Shown here: piece by piece, positions 50,598-57,954 of the stretch
Position numbering within the stretch: position 1 is the stretch's first letter
How the letters are laid out: each line of letters begins with the position of its first letter
Assembly (NCBI RefSeq): GCF_900107375.1
Contig: NZ_FNPT01000012.1
Coordinates: forward strand, 62,001-126,000
Direction of reading: 5' to 3'
DNA length: 64,000 bases
Source of the DNA: Lysobacter sp. yr284
GTDB taxonomy: Bacteria > Pseudomonadota > Gammaproteobacteria > Xanthomonadales > Xanthomonadaceae
The notes under the pieces: model-generated
Seen by the model: only the letters and a program-made list of their open reading frames with translations
Told to the model about the DNA's origin: nothing
The model's database searches: none
Translations under genes and position numbers: made by a program

Positions 50598-51428
50598 ATG
50601 CACGCCGTCCACCGCCGTTTCGCCGCCCGTTGGGCCGTCCTCGCCGCGATCGCCTGCGCCGTGGCCGCGCCGCCGCTGGCCGCGCAGTACCCGCGCAGCT
50701 ATCCGACGCCGCCGGCGTCGGAGCAGCCGCAACCCGAGCAGCCGCCGCTGCGCGCCTGCTTCCTGCTCAGCGAACTGGGCGGCAGCGAACTGCGCCGCCG
50801 TCCGGCCGAGGGCTGCGATCGCCAGGTCTCGCCGGCGGCCACCTTCGAGCTGGCCGCGGCGCTGGCCGCGCTGGACGCCTCGGTGGTGCGCGCCACCGGC
50901 GCCTCCAACGGCCAGACCCTGGAATCGGCGCTGGCGTATTCCTCGCCGGAATACTTCCGCGACATCGATCGGCAGATGGGCCCGGTGCGCATGGGCGAAT
51001 ACCTCAACCGCTTCGGCTACGGCAACGCCGACACCCGCGGCGGCGGCGAGTACTGGAACGGCGGCTCGCTGCTGATCTCGCCGAACGAGCAGATGCGTTT
51101 CCTGCAGCGCCTGTTCGGCGACCAGTTGCCGGTCTCGCGCCAGTCGATGATGAGCGTGCGCGAGAGCCTGGAGCCGCCGGGTTACGTGGTGTCCTCGCGC
51201 GGGCGGGTGATCGCCGCGTCCGGGGCGATGACCGGCGGGGTGCCGCCGATGATCAAGACCGGCGCGGTCGACAACGGCACCGAAGCGGTGCGCTGGCAGG
51301 TCGGCATGCTGACCCGCGACAACCGCAAGTACGTCTACGTCAGTTGCGTGACCGGCCCGCCCGGGCTGGCGCAGAACGCCGCGGCGATCGTGGCCAGCCA
51401 CGAGCTGCGCAACGCCGGCGTGCAGTGA
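50598..51428 (+). CDS. Class D beta-lactamase-like protein lacking catalytic Ser and Lys
   Basis: About 276 residues with signal peptide (WAVLAAIACAVAAPPLAAQ) and AAGGAG ribosome site. The OXA-type fold is clear: SPAATFELAAALAALD aligns with SPAS-TFK of OXA enzymes, FGYGNADTRGGGEYWNGG contains the YGN motif, and MIKTGAVDNGTEAVRW contains KTG. But the nucleophile is Ala81 and the carboxylated Lys is Glu84, and S-x-V is S-S-P (residues 115-117). It should not hydrolyse beta-lactams by the class D mechanism. It may instead bind peptidoglycan or beta-lactam as a scaffold or sensor, like a pseudoenzyme. Convergent with rtcR. Confidence 0.82.
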   Translation: MHAVHRRFAARWAVLAAIACAVAAPPLAAQYPRSYPTPPASEQPQPEQPPLRACFLLSELGGSELRRRPAEGCDRQVSPAATFELAAALAALDASVVRATGASNGQTLESALAYSSPEYFRDIDRQMGPVRMGEYLNRFGYGNADTRGGGEYWNGGSLLISPNEQMRFLQRLFGDQLPVSRQSMMSVRESLEPPGYVVSSRGRVIAASGAMTGGVPPMIKTGAVDNGTEAVRWQVGMLTRDNRKYVYVSCVTGPPGLAQNAAAIVASHELRNAGVQ

Positions 51429-51449
51429 CCGGTTCGCGCTGAGGCGGCG

Positions 51450-51474
51450 CCCGGCGCGACCGCGCGCCGGGTTT
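51450..51474. terminator. Terminator between convergent genes
   Basis: CCCGGCGCG-ACCG-CGCGCCGGG followed by TTTC on the plus strand. It lies exactly between the beta-lactamase-like gene and rtcR, and overlaps the rtcR stop codon region. Confidence 0.6.
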
Positions 51475-53063
51475 CAGCCCGCGCGCACGCGCTCCCAGTC
51501 CAGGCCGAAGCGGGCCAGGTATTTGCGCAGCCGGTCGGCGTCGTTGCTGCTGGCCTTGCTCGCGCGCGAGACCGCGAACAACTCGCGGCCGGCCTGCGAC
51601 AGGCTCTTGCTGCGCCGGCACACGCCCAGCACATCGTCCAGTTGGACCCGGTCGAAGCGGTCCAGTTGCGCCGCCGCCTGCGCGCCGAGCAGTTGGTCCA
51701 ATGCCGAGACCGCGTGCGCGCCGTGCCACTGCGCGCGCAGCCGGCCGATCTCTTCCTCGACCAGGTCGGCGCGGATGCGCCCGCCCTCGGCCAGCGTCGC
51801 CAGCCGCATCACCGATGCGCCCAGGTCGCGGAAATTGCCGCTCCAGCGGGCCTCGCCGCTGAGGGCGAAGGCGAGGTAGCGCTCGCGCGCCTCGCGGTTG
51901 AAGGTCACCCGCTGGTGGTTCTCGCGCGAGTGCCGCTCCAGTTCGAACTCCAGGTTCGGCTCGATGTCCTCGGCGCGCTCGGCCAGCCCCGGCAGGCGGT
52001 AGGTCCATAGATTCAGGCGCGCCAGCAGGTCCTCGCGGAAGCGCCCTTCCAGCACGCTGGCCTGCAGGTCGCGGTTGGTGCCGGCGATGAGCTGGAAATC
52101 GCTCTCCACTTCCTTGTCGCCGCCGACCGGCAGGAAGCGCTTTTCCTCCAGCGCGCGCAGCAGCATCGCCTGTTCGTCCAGGCCCAGTTCGCCGATCTCG
52201 TCGAGGAACAGCAGGCCCTGGTGGGCCGAACGCAGCAGGCCGGCGCGGTCGGCCGCGGCGCCGGTGTAGGCGCCCTTGATATGGCCGAACAAGGTGCTCA
52301 TCGCGCCGTCGCCGCGCAGGGTCGCGCAATTGACCTCGACGAAGCGGCCCGGCAGCTGGTGTTTCTGCTTCTTCAGGTCGAACACGCGCCGCGCCAGCTG
52401 GCTCTTGCCGGCGCCGGTCGGGCCCATCAGCAGCATCGGCGACTTCGAGCGCGTGGCCACCGTCTCGATCTGCTCGATCATGCGGTTGAATGCCGGGTTG
52501 CGCGTGGCGATGCCGCTCTTGAGCAGGTCGCGGTCGTGCAGGCGCTGCTCGGCGAAGCGCTGGGCGATGCGGTCGTAGCGCGACAGGTCCAGGTCGATGA
52601 CCGCGTAGCTGCCCGGCGAGCGGCCGTCCTGCTTGCGCGGCGGCGCGGTCTGCAGCAGCCGGCCGGGGAACAGCCGGCTCTCGGCCAGCAGGAACCAGCA
52701 GATCTGCGAGACGTGGGTGCCGGTGGTGATGTGGACGTAGTAGTCCTCCTCGTCCGGGCGGAAGTCGTAGCCGCGGACGAAGTCGTCGAGCACGCCGTAG
52801 ACCGCCTCGAAGTCCCAGGGATCGCTGAGGTAGAGGTCGTGGCGGCGGATGTCGCTTTCCGGCGAGACCTGGGCGAGATCGGCGGCGACCTGCCCGGCGA
52901 GCCGGGCGAAGCGGCGTTCGTCGGCGAGCAGCTCCATGCGGTCGAGCAGGAAATCCTCGTGCATGCCCAGCGAGACGGTCGGCCGCCACTTCTCCCAGCG
53001 GCCGGCGCCGGAGGCGGCGTCGAGCTGGGTGCCGAGCATGCCGATCACGACCTGGCGCTTCAT
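51474..53063 (-). CDS. rtcR: RtcR, sigma-54-dependent activator of the RNA repair operon
   Basis: About 529 residues, the usual length. N-terminal CARF-type sensor (VVIGMLGTQLD, YYVHITTGTHVSQICWFLLAE). Central AAA+ domain with Walker A GPTGAGKS, sigma-54 contact loop GAYTGA (GAFTGA variant) and Walker B FLDEIGEL. C-terminal helix-turn-helix (LSQAGRELFAVSRAS). The sensor is thought to respond to damaged-RNA-derived ligands; activation lets sigma-54 polymerase start the divergent rsr-rtcB-rtcA genes. The divergent control region holds a matching -24/-12 promoter. Confidence 0.95.
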   Translation of the reverse strand: MKRQVVIGMLGTQLDAASGAGRWEKWRPTVSLGMHEDFLLDRMELLADERRFARLAGQVAADLAQVSPESDIRRHDLYLSDPWDFEAVYGVLDDFVRGYDFRPDEEDYYVHITTGTHVSQICWFLLAESRLFPGRLLQTAPPRKQDGRSPGSYAVIDLDLSRYDRIAQRFAEQRLHDRDLLKSGIATRNPAFNRMIEQIETVATRSKSPMLLMGPTGAGKSQLARRVFDLKKQKHQLPGRFVEVNCATLRGDGAMSTLFGHIKGAYTGAAADRAGLLRSAHQGLLFLDEIGELGLDEQAMLLRALEEKRFLPVGGDKEVESDFQLIAGTNRDLQASVLEGRFREDLLARLNLWTYRLPGLAERAEDIEPNLEFELERHSRENHQRVTFNREARERYLAFALSGEARWSGNFRDLGASVMRLATLAEGGRIRADLVEEEIGRLRAQWHGAHAVSALDQLLGAQAAAQLDRFDRVQLDDVLGVCRRSKSLSQAGRELFAVSRASKASSNDADRLRKYLARFGLDWERVRAG

Positions 53064-53075
53064 CTGGCTATCCGT

Positions 53076-53097
53076 TTGGATAAAAATTTATATCCAA
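53076..53097. promoter_or_regulatory. Candidate RtcR upstream activating sequence
   Basis: TTGGATA (53076-53082) and TATCCAA (53091-53097) are perfect inverted arms around an A/T-only 8-base centre. An additional TATCC (53069-53073) gives a second nested dyad, TATCC-GTTT-GGATA. It lies about 100 bases upstream of the sigma-54 promoter and just upstream of rtcR's own start, so it may also set autoregulation. Confidence 0.65.
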
Positions 53098-53160
53098 GTA
53101 TAGAAACAGGCGGGAGCCGTTGGCGAGCATGGACCGCCGAATCTGACCGGAAATGTTTTG

Positions 53161-53173
53161 AATCAATAACTTG
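53161..53173 (+). promoter_or_regulatory. IHF binding site
   Basis: AATCAATAACTTG matches the IHF consensus WATCAANNNNTTR exactly. It lies between the proposed activator site and the -24/-12 promoter, where DNA bending would bring RtcR to sigma-54 polymerase. Confidence 0.7.
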
Positions 53174-53191
53174 GATGGCGGATCGGAAAGT

Positions 53192-53206
53192 TGGCACGGC
53201 TATTGC
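53192..53206 (+). promoter_or_regulatory. Sigma-54 (-24/-12) promoter of rsr-rtcB-rtcA
   Basis: TGGCACGGCTATTGC has the GG and GC doublets with the required 10-base spacing. It is 36 bases upstream of the rsr start and oriented toward it. This agrees with the sigma-54 activator encoded divergently. Confidence 0.92.
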
Positions 53207-53242
53207 GTTAGTCCTGGCAAGTCCCGAACCAGGAATGCCCCG

Positions 53243-54793
53243 ATGGCCAACACTTCGCTCTTCGCCTCCCTGCGCAGCCGCCTGGCTCTGGCGGCGAGCG
53301 TGCGCAACGAGGCCGGCGGCCTGGCCTACGCCCGCCGCCCCGAGTCGGCGCTGGCGCTGTACGCGGCCACCGGTTGCTTGAACGGCACCTTCTACGCCAG
53401 CGCCGACGAGCAGCTCGATTACGCGCTCCAGCTCAGCGCCGCGGTCGACGCCGGCTTCGTCGCCAAGACCGCGATCTACGCCCGCCAGCGCGGCCACATG
53501 AAGGACATGCCGGCGCTGTTGCTGGCCAGCCTGAGCCTGCGCGACGGCGAGTCGATGGAGCGCGCGTTCGGCCGGGTGATCGACAACGGCCGCATGCTGC
53601 GCAACTTCGTGCAGATCCTGCGCAGCGGCCGGGTCGGCCGCCGTTCGCTGGGCTCGCGGCCGAAGCGGCTGGTGCGGCAGTGGATCGAGAACGCCACGGT
53701 CGAGCAGTTGCTGGCCGCGGCGATCGGCAACGATCCCTCGCTCGCCGACGTGATCAAGATGGTCCGGCCGAAGCCGGCCGACGCGCAGCGCGCCGCGCTG
53801 TACGCCTGGCTGATCGGCAAGCCCTGCGACGAGTCGGCGTTGCCGCGCCCGGTGCGCGAGTACGAGGCGTTCAAGCGCGATCCGTCCGGGCCGCTGCCGA
53901 AGCTGCCGTTCCAGTACTTCAGCTCGCTGCCGCTGAGTCCGGCGCAGTGGGCGCAGCTGGCGCGCGGCATGTCGTGGCAGAGCCTGCGCATGAACCTCAA
54001 CACCTTGCAGCGCAACGGCGTGTTCGCCGATCCGGCGATGGTGTACGAGGCGGTGGCGCGGTTGACCGACGCCGAAGCGATCGGCCGGGCGCGGGTGTTC
54101 CCGTACCAGCTGATGAGCGCCTACAGCGCCGGCGACGGATTGCCGGCGCCGATCCTGGCGGCCTTGCAGGACGCGATGGAGATCGCGACCCGGCAGGTGC
54201 CGACGCTGGAAGGCGAGGTGGTGGTGGCGGTGGACGTGTCCGGCTCGATGGGCTCGCCCGTCACCGGTTACCGCCCCGGCGCGACCAGCAAGGTGCGTTG
54301 CGTGGACGTGGCGGCGTTGATCGCCGCGTGCATCCAGCGCAACCGCCCCGGGGCGCGGGTGTTGCCGTTCGACACCGAGGTGCGGTCGCTGCGCTTGAAC
54401 CCGCGCGACAGCGTCATGACCCAGGCCGGCCAGCTCGCCGCGTTGTGCGGCGGCGGCACCTGCGTCAGCGCGCCGTTCGCAGAGTTGAACCGGACCAAGG
54501 CCCAGGTCGACCTGATGGTGCTGGTGTCCGACAACGAGAGCTGGCGCGACACCCGCCGCGGCGGCGCGACCTCGACCATGCGCGAGTGGGCGCAGATCAA
54601 GGCGCGCAACCCGCAGGCGCGGCTGGTCTGCATCGACCTGCAGCCGGTGGCGACCGCGCAGACCGTGGAATCGGCCGACGTCCTGCACGTCGGCGGCTTC
54701 AGCGACGCGGTGTTCGACCTGATCGCGGTGTTCGCCGCGCAGGGCGGCGACAGCGCGCGCTGGGCCGAGCGGATCGGATCGGTTCCGTTGTGA
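53243..54793 (+). CDS. rsr: Rsr, Ro60-like TROVE-domain RNA-binding protein
   Basis: About 516 residues. The HEAT-repeat TROVE ring (KTAIYARQRGHMKDMPALLL, VIDNGRMLRNFVQILRSGR, ALYAWLIGKPCDE, SWQSLRMNLNTLQRNGVF) is followed by a von Willebrand A domain with the metal-site motif VAVDVSGSMGSPV near residue 331. Ro60 homologues bind misfolded RNAs in the ring and Y RNAs on its rim, and work with nucleases in RNA quality control. First gene after the sigma-54 promoter. It is followed by non-coding RNA elements, as in Salmonella, where Y RNAs lie near rsr. Confidence 0.95.
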   Translation: MANTSLFASLRSRLALAASVRNEAGGLAYARRPESALALYAATGCLNGTFYASADEQLDYALQLSAAVDAGFVAKTAIYARQRGHMKDMPALLLASLSLRDGESMERAFGRVIDNGRMLRNFVQILRSGRVGRRSLGSRPKRLVRQWIENATVEQLLAAAIGNDPSLADVIKMVRPKPADAQRAALYAWLIGKPCDESALPRPVREYEAFKRDPSGPLPKLPFQYFSSLPLSPAQWAQLARGMSWQSLRMNLNTLQRNGVFADPAMVYEAVARLTDAEAIGRARVFPYQLMSAYSAGDGLPAPILAALQDAMEIATRQVPTLEGEVVVAVDVSGSMGSPVTGYRPGATSKVRCVDVAALIAACIQRNRPGARVLPFDTEVRSLRLNPRDSVMTQAGQLAALCGGGTCVSAPFAELNRTKAQVDLMVLVSDNESWRDTRRGGATSTMREWAQIKARNPQARLVCIDLQPVATAQTVESADVLHVGGFSDAVFDLIAVFAAQGGDSARWAERIGSVPL

Positions 54794-54975
54794 GGCAGGG
54801 CTGCCGAGCAGCGACCAGCAGCGACAGGGAACGTCGCCGCAGCGGCGCAAGGACGCGCCGCGACGCGGAGGCACGGATCGCCTCCGCGCGGCGGGCCAGG
54901 ACGGCCCGCCGGCCGCACGCGCCAGGAGGTGCGGGGCGGCGCAGGGAAGACGCCGGCGGGCGAGGGCCCGCCGGC
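54794..54975 (+). ncRNA. GC-rich hairpin array with GGA loops (CsrA/RsmA-site-like)
   Basis: Directly after the rsr stop comes a chain of hairpins. Six in a row carry GGA in the loop: GCGAC-AGGGAAC-GTCGC (54821), CGGCGC-AAGGAC-GCGCCG (54843), GCGGAGGC-ACGGATC-GCCTCCGC (54865), GGCGGGCC-AGGAC-GGCCCGCC (54890), CGCGCC-AGGA-GGTGCG (54918) and GGCG-CAGGGAAGA-CGCC (54938). A ten-pair stem with GAGG loop follows at 54952. Loops of the ANGGAN kind at the tip of a stem are the known CsrA/RsmA recognition form, and arrays of them are typical of CsrB/RsmZ sponge RNAs. It may be a 3' untranslated part of the rsr transcript or a separate RNA. Function is inferred. Confidence 0.6.
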
Positions 54976-54988
54976 CCGGGTTGGACGG

Positions 54989-55126
54989 CCGATGCATCGC
55001 GAATGCTGGCGGAACTACATCGTTAATGTCCGGGTCGCGGGTTCGAGTCCCGCCCGCCGCAAGGCGGTAGCTCAGTGGGTAGAGCAGGAACGTTCCGTCG
55101 CCACTGGTCTCGATGTGTCGGTTTTT
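54989..55126 (+). ncRNA. Y RNA 1 (YrlA-like) with permuted tRNA-like module
   Basis: Terminal stem CCGATGCATCG / CGATGTGTCGG (11 pairs, two wobble) is followed by TTTTT. Inside it is a Ro-binding-type stem TGGC-GGAAC / GTTCC-GTC-GCCA with a three-base bulge. The interior holds, in this order, a T-arm GCGGG-TTCGAGT-CCCGC, a stem CCGCC-GCAA-GGCGG capped by a GNRA loop, and a D-arm GCTC-AGTGGGTA-GAGC. The order is that of a circularly permuted tRNA with the Y stem where the anticodon arm would be, as described for bacterial YrlA. No tRNA gene can be read here because the acceptor ends are joined. Confidence 0.85.
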
Positions 55127-55143
55127 GATATTCGGTTGTTTAC

Positions 55144-55297
55144 GCGGTCGTCCGGCGAATGCCGGTGGAACTACACCCGATCCCTGCGGTCGCGGGTTCG
55201 ACTCCCGCCCGTCACGGACTGTAACGACGGTAGCTCAGTGGCAGAGCACAGGGCAAAACGTTCCACCACCACTGGTCGCAGGACGGCCGCACCTTTT
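55144..55297 (+). ncRNA. Y RNA 2 (YrlA-like) with permuted tRNA-like module
   Basis: Terminal stem GCGGTCGTCC / GGACGGCCGC (one wobble), followed by ACCTTTT. Then GCGA/TCGC, CCGG/CTGG and TGGAAC/GTTCCA. A junction stem CCCTG/CAGGG leads to a T-arm GCGGG-TTCGACT-CCCGC, a stem CCGTC/GACGG closed by a 12-base loop, and a D-arm GCTC-AGTGGCA-GAGC. The 5' block GCGAATGC...GGAACTACA is shared with Y RNA 1 at an offset of exactly 156 bases. Confidence 0.85.
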
Positions 55298-55304
55298 GGC
55301 GCCT

Positions 55305-55376
55305 CGCACGGCGAATGCCTGGCGGACTACACAAACCTCATAAATTTGAACGTCCGTCAAAACCCTCGTCGTCGCG
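55305..55376 (+). ncRNA. Short Y-RNA-like element without tRNA-like module
   Basis: A third copy of GCGAATGC...GGCGGACTACA, again exactly 156 bases after the previous one. It folds as CGC-ACGGCGA with TCGTCGT-(C)-GCG and GGCGGAC with GTCCGTC (one wobble), closed by a loop containing CAAA...TTTG. The whole tRNA-like part is missing. Either a minimal Y RNA or a decaying copy in the rtcB leader. Confidence 0.6.
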
Positions 55377-55512
55377 CGAAGCGTTTTCCGTTTGCGCAGC
55401 AACGCCGACCCGGCGCATGCGCCGGCCGCCAATCGCGCAACATCGTTTGAATTCGATCTCACCGGCTCGCACGAGCCACGGGCACGAAGCCCGATCAGCA
55501 GGAGCCGCACCC

Positions 55513-56748
55513 ATGAACGCCAATGCCAACGCCCACTACGACGTCATCCACGACCCGGGCTCGGTGCCGATCAAGCACTGGACCCGCGGCGTGCCGCTGG
55601 AAGACGAAGCGCGCCGCCAGCTGCGCAACATCGCCAAGCTGCCGTTCGTGCACCGCTGGATCGCGGTGATGCCCGACGTGCACCTGGGCAAGGGCGCGAC
55701 CGTGGGTTCGGTGGTGCCGACCCTGGGCGCGATCGTGCCGGCCGCGGTCGGCGTGGACATCGGCTGCGGCATGATCGCGGTGCGCACCACCCTGGTGGCG
55801 AGCGACTTGCCGGACCAGCTCGGCCCGCTGCGCGCGGCGATCGAGAAAGCCGTGCCGCACGGCCGCACCGTCGGCCGCGGGCTGCGCGACAAGGGCGCGT
55901 GGGCCAACCCGCCGGCGGCGTCGCTTGAGGCCTGGGAGCGCTTGCACGAGGGGTTCGACCGCATCGTCGCCAAGCATCCCAAGCTCGAGCGCAGCAACCA
56001 CTTGAACCACCTGGGTACCCTGGGCACCGGCAACCACTTCGTCGAGGTCTGTCTGGACGAGGAACAGCGCGTGTGGTTCATGCTGCACTCGGGTTCGCGC
56101 GGCGTCGGCAACGCCATCGGCAGCCACTTCATCGAACTGGCCAAGCAGGACATGCGCCGCTGGATGATCAACCTGCCGGACCAGGACCTGGCCTATCTGC
56201 CCGAAGGCAGCGACCATTACGCCGACTATGTGTTCGCGGTGGACTGGGCGCAGCGGTTCGCGCGCGACAACCGCGAGATCATGATGCGTCACGTCGTGGA
56301 CGCGGCGCGCGCGGTCCTCGCCAAGCCGTTCCAGGCCCAGGCCGAGGCGGTCAACTGCCATCACAACTACGTCAACCGCGAGCATCACTTCGGCAAGGAC
56401 GTGCTGGTGACGCGCAAGGGCGCGGTGAGCGCGCGCAAGGGCGAGCTGGGCATCATCCCGGGCAGCATGGGCGCCAAGAGCTTCATCGTGCGCGGCCTCG
56501 GCAACGCCGACAGCTTCCATAGCTGCAGCCATGGCGCCGGCCGGGTGATGAGTCGCACCGAGGCCAAGAAGCGCATCAGCCTGGAAGAGCACGCCCGTGC
56601 CACCGCGCACGTGGAATGCCGCAAGGACGCCGACGTGGTCGACGAGTCGCCGGCCGCGTACAAGCCGATCGATGCGGTCATGGCCGCGCAGAGCGACTTG
56701 GTCGAGATCGTGCATACCCTGCGCCAGGTCGTGTGCGTGAAGGGTTGA
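55513..56748 (+). CDS. rtcB: RtcB, 3'-phosphate/2',3'-cyclic phosphate to 5'-OH RNA ligase
   Basis: About 411 residues, usual length for the E. coli-type branch. Metal and GTP-site blocks: MPDVHLGKGATVGSV, VGVDIGCGMIAVRT, GTLGTGNHFVEV, HSGSRGVGN, NCHHNYVNREHHFG and the guanylylated-His region FHSCSHGAGRVMSR. It seals broken tRNA or rRNA halves with GTP and Mn2+. GGAG precedes the ATG. It lies downstream of the Y-RNA cluster, so its transcript from the sigma-54 promoter would carry those elements unless they are processed off. Confidence 0.96.
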   Translation: MNANANAHYDVIHDPGSVPIKHWTRGVPLEDEARRQLRNIAKLPFVHRWIAVMPDVHLGKGATVGSVVPTLGAIVPAAVGVDIGCGMIAVRTTLVASDLPDQLGPLRAAIEKAVPHGRTVGRGLRDKGAWANPPAASLEAWERLHEGFDRIVAKHPKLERSNHLNHLGTLGTGNHFVEVCLDEEQRVWFMLHSGSRGVGNAIGSHFIELAKQDMRRWMINLPDQDLAYLPEGSDHYADYVFAVDWAQRFARDNREIMMRHVVDAARAVLAKPFQAQAEAVNCHHNYVNREHHFGKDVLVTRKGAVSARKGELGIIPGSMGAKSFIVRGLGNADSFHSCSHGAGRVMSRTEAKKRISLEEHARATAHVECRKDADVVDESPAAYKPIDAVMAAQSDLVEIVHTLRQVVCVKG

Positions 56749-56847
56749 GCGGCGCGCGATGACCCAGACGAAAATCATGGGCGGCCAGGCGCCGCCCCGT
56801 TGAAAGGAAAAGCGAAGGACGGCCCAGACCGTCCAAGCGAGCGAATC

Positions 56848-57882
56848 ATGGACAAGAAAATGGAATTGATCGAAATCAGCGGCGCGACCGGCGGCGGCCA
56901 GCTGCTGCGCACGGCGCTGGCGCTGAGCCTGTGCACCGGCACCGCGTTCGAGATGCAGCACATCCGCGCCAAGCGCAAGCGCCCGGGCCTGATGCGCCAG
57001 CACCTCACCGCGGTCGGCGCGGCCGCGCAGGTCGGCCGCGCCTATGTCGAAGGCGCGCAGCTCGGCGCGACCACGCTGCGCTTCGTGCCGGGCCAGGTGC
57101 AGCCGGGCCGCTACCGGTTCTCCATCGGCACCGCCGGTTCGGCGACGCTGGTGCTGCAGACCGTGCTGCCGGCGCTGTGGTCCTGCGATGCGGCCTCGGA
57201 GATCGCCGTCGAAGGCGGCACCCACAACCCGCTCGCGCCCAGCGCCGACTTCCTCGCCGAGTGCTACCTGCCGGCGCTGCGCCGGTTCGGCGTGGAAACC
57301 GCGTTCGCGCTGCAACGCCACGGCTTCTTCCCGGCCGGCGGCGGTTGCGTGCAACTGCGCATCGCGCCGGGCGCGGCCTTGCGCGAGGCCGTATTCGACC
57401 GCCGCGATCCGGCGCCGACGCTGGAGGCGACCGCGTTGCTGGCCTCGCTGGCCGATTCGATCGGCCTGCGCGAACTGCAGGCGCTGGCCGAACAGCTCAA
57501 GCTCGCGCCCGGCGCGCTGCACCTGCGCCGCGCGCCGACCGCGCAGAGCCCGGCCAACGTGCTGATGCTGCGGGTGAGCGGCGAAGGCCAGCACACCGAG
57601 CTGTTCGACGCGCTCGGCGAGCGCGGCGTCGGCGCCGAGCGGGTCGCGGCGGGCCTGGCGCGCCGCGTCGGCGAGTACCTGGGCGCGGACGCGGCGGTCG
57701 GCGAGCACCTGTCCGACCAGTTGCTGCTGCCGATGGCGCTGGCCGGCGGCGGCGAGTTCACCACTGCGTTCGTCAGCGATCACCTGTCCAGCAATGCGCG
57801 CTTGATCGAGAAGTTCCTGCCGGTGGAGATCGACTGGGTCCAGCAGGGCAAGCGCTGCTGGCGGGTGACGGTGCGTTCCTGA
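56848..57882 (+). CDS. rtcA: RtcA, RNA 3'-terminal phosphate cyclase
   Basis: About 344 residues. ISGATGGGQLLRTALALSL, RKRPGLMRQHLTAVGAAA, SIGTAGSATLVLQTVLPALW, RHGFFPAGGGCVQL, EHLSDQLLLPMALAGGGEFT and the nucleotidylated His in SDHLSSNARL match the family throughout. It converts RNA 3'-phosphates to 2',3'-cyclic phosphates with ATP, giving ends that RtcB can ligate. The ATG for MDKKMELIEIS was chosen; the ATG four codons later is also possible. A 100-base gap separates it from rtcB. Confidence 0.95.
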   Translation: MDKKMELIEISGATGGGQLLRTALALSLCTGTAFEMQHIRAKRKRPGLMRQHLTAVGAAAQVGRAYVEGAQLGATTLRFVPGQVQPGRYRFSIGTAGSATLVLQTVLPALWSCDAASEIAVEGGTHNPLAPSADFLAECYLPALRRFGVETAFALQRHGFFPAGGGCVQLRIAPGAALREAVFDRRDPAPTLEATALLASLADSIGLRELQALAEQLKLAPGALHLRRAPTAQSPANVLMLRVSGEGQHTELFDALGERGVGAERVAAGLARRVGEYLGADAAVGEHLSDQLLLPMALAGGGEFTTAFVSDHLSSNARLIEKFLPVEIDWVQQGKRCWRVTVRS

Positions 57883-57910
57883 GCCGTCCGCGTTGATCCC
57901 TGCAAACGAC

Positions 57911-57939
57911 AAGGCCGCGCGGCATCGCCGCGCGGCCTT
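57911..57939. terminator. Terminator hairpin between convergent genes
   Basis: AAGGCCGCGCGG pairs perfectly with CCGCGCGGCCTT around CATCG. The T-tract is weak on both strands; position between two convergent stops supports bidirectional termination. Confidence 0.65.
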
Positions 57940-57954
57940 GGTCGTGTCCGCGGC

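Noticed and set aside
50598-51428. Functional beta-lactamase resistance gene
   Set aside because: The nucleophilic Ser and general-base Lys are replaced, so the class D mechanism cannot operate.
55030-55090. Possible tRNA gene
   Set aside because: T-arm and D-arm sequences are present but in permuted order with a capped acceptor stem and no anticodon arm, so it is part of a Y RNA.
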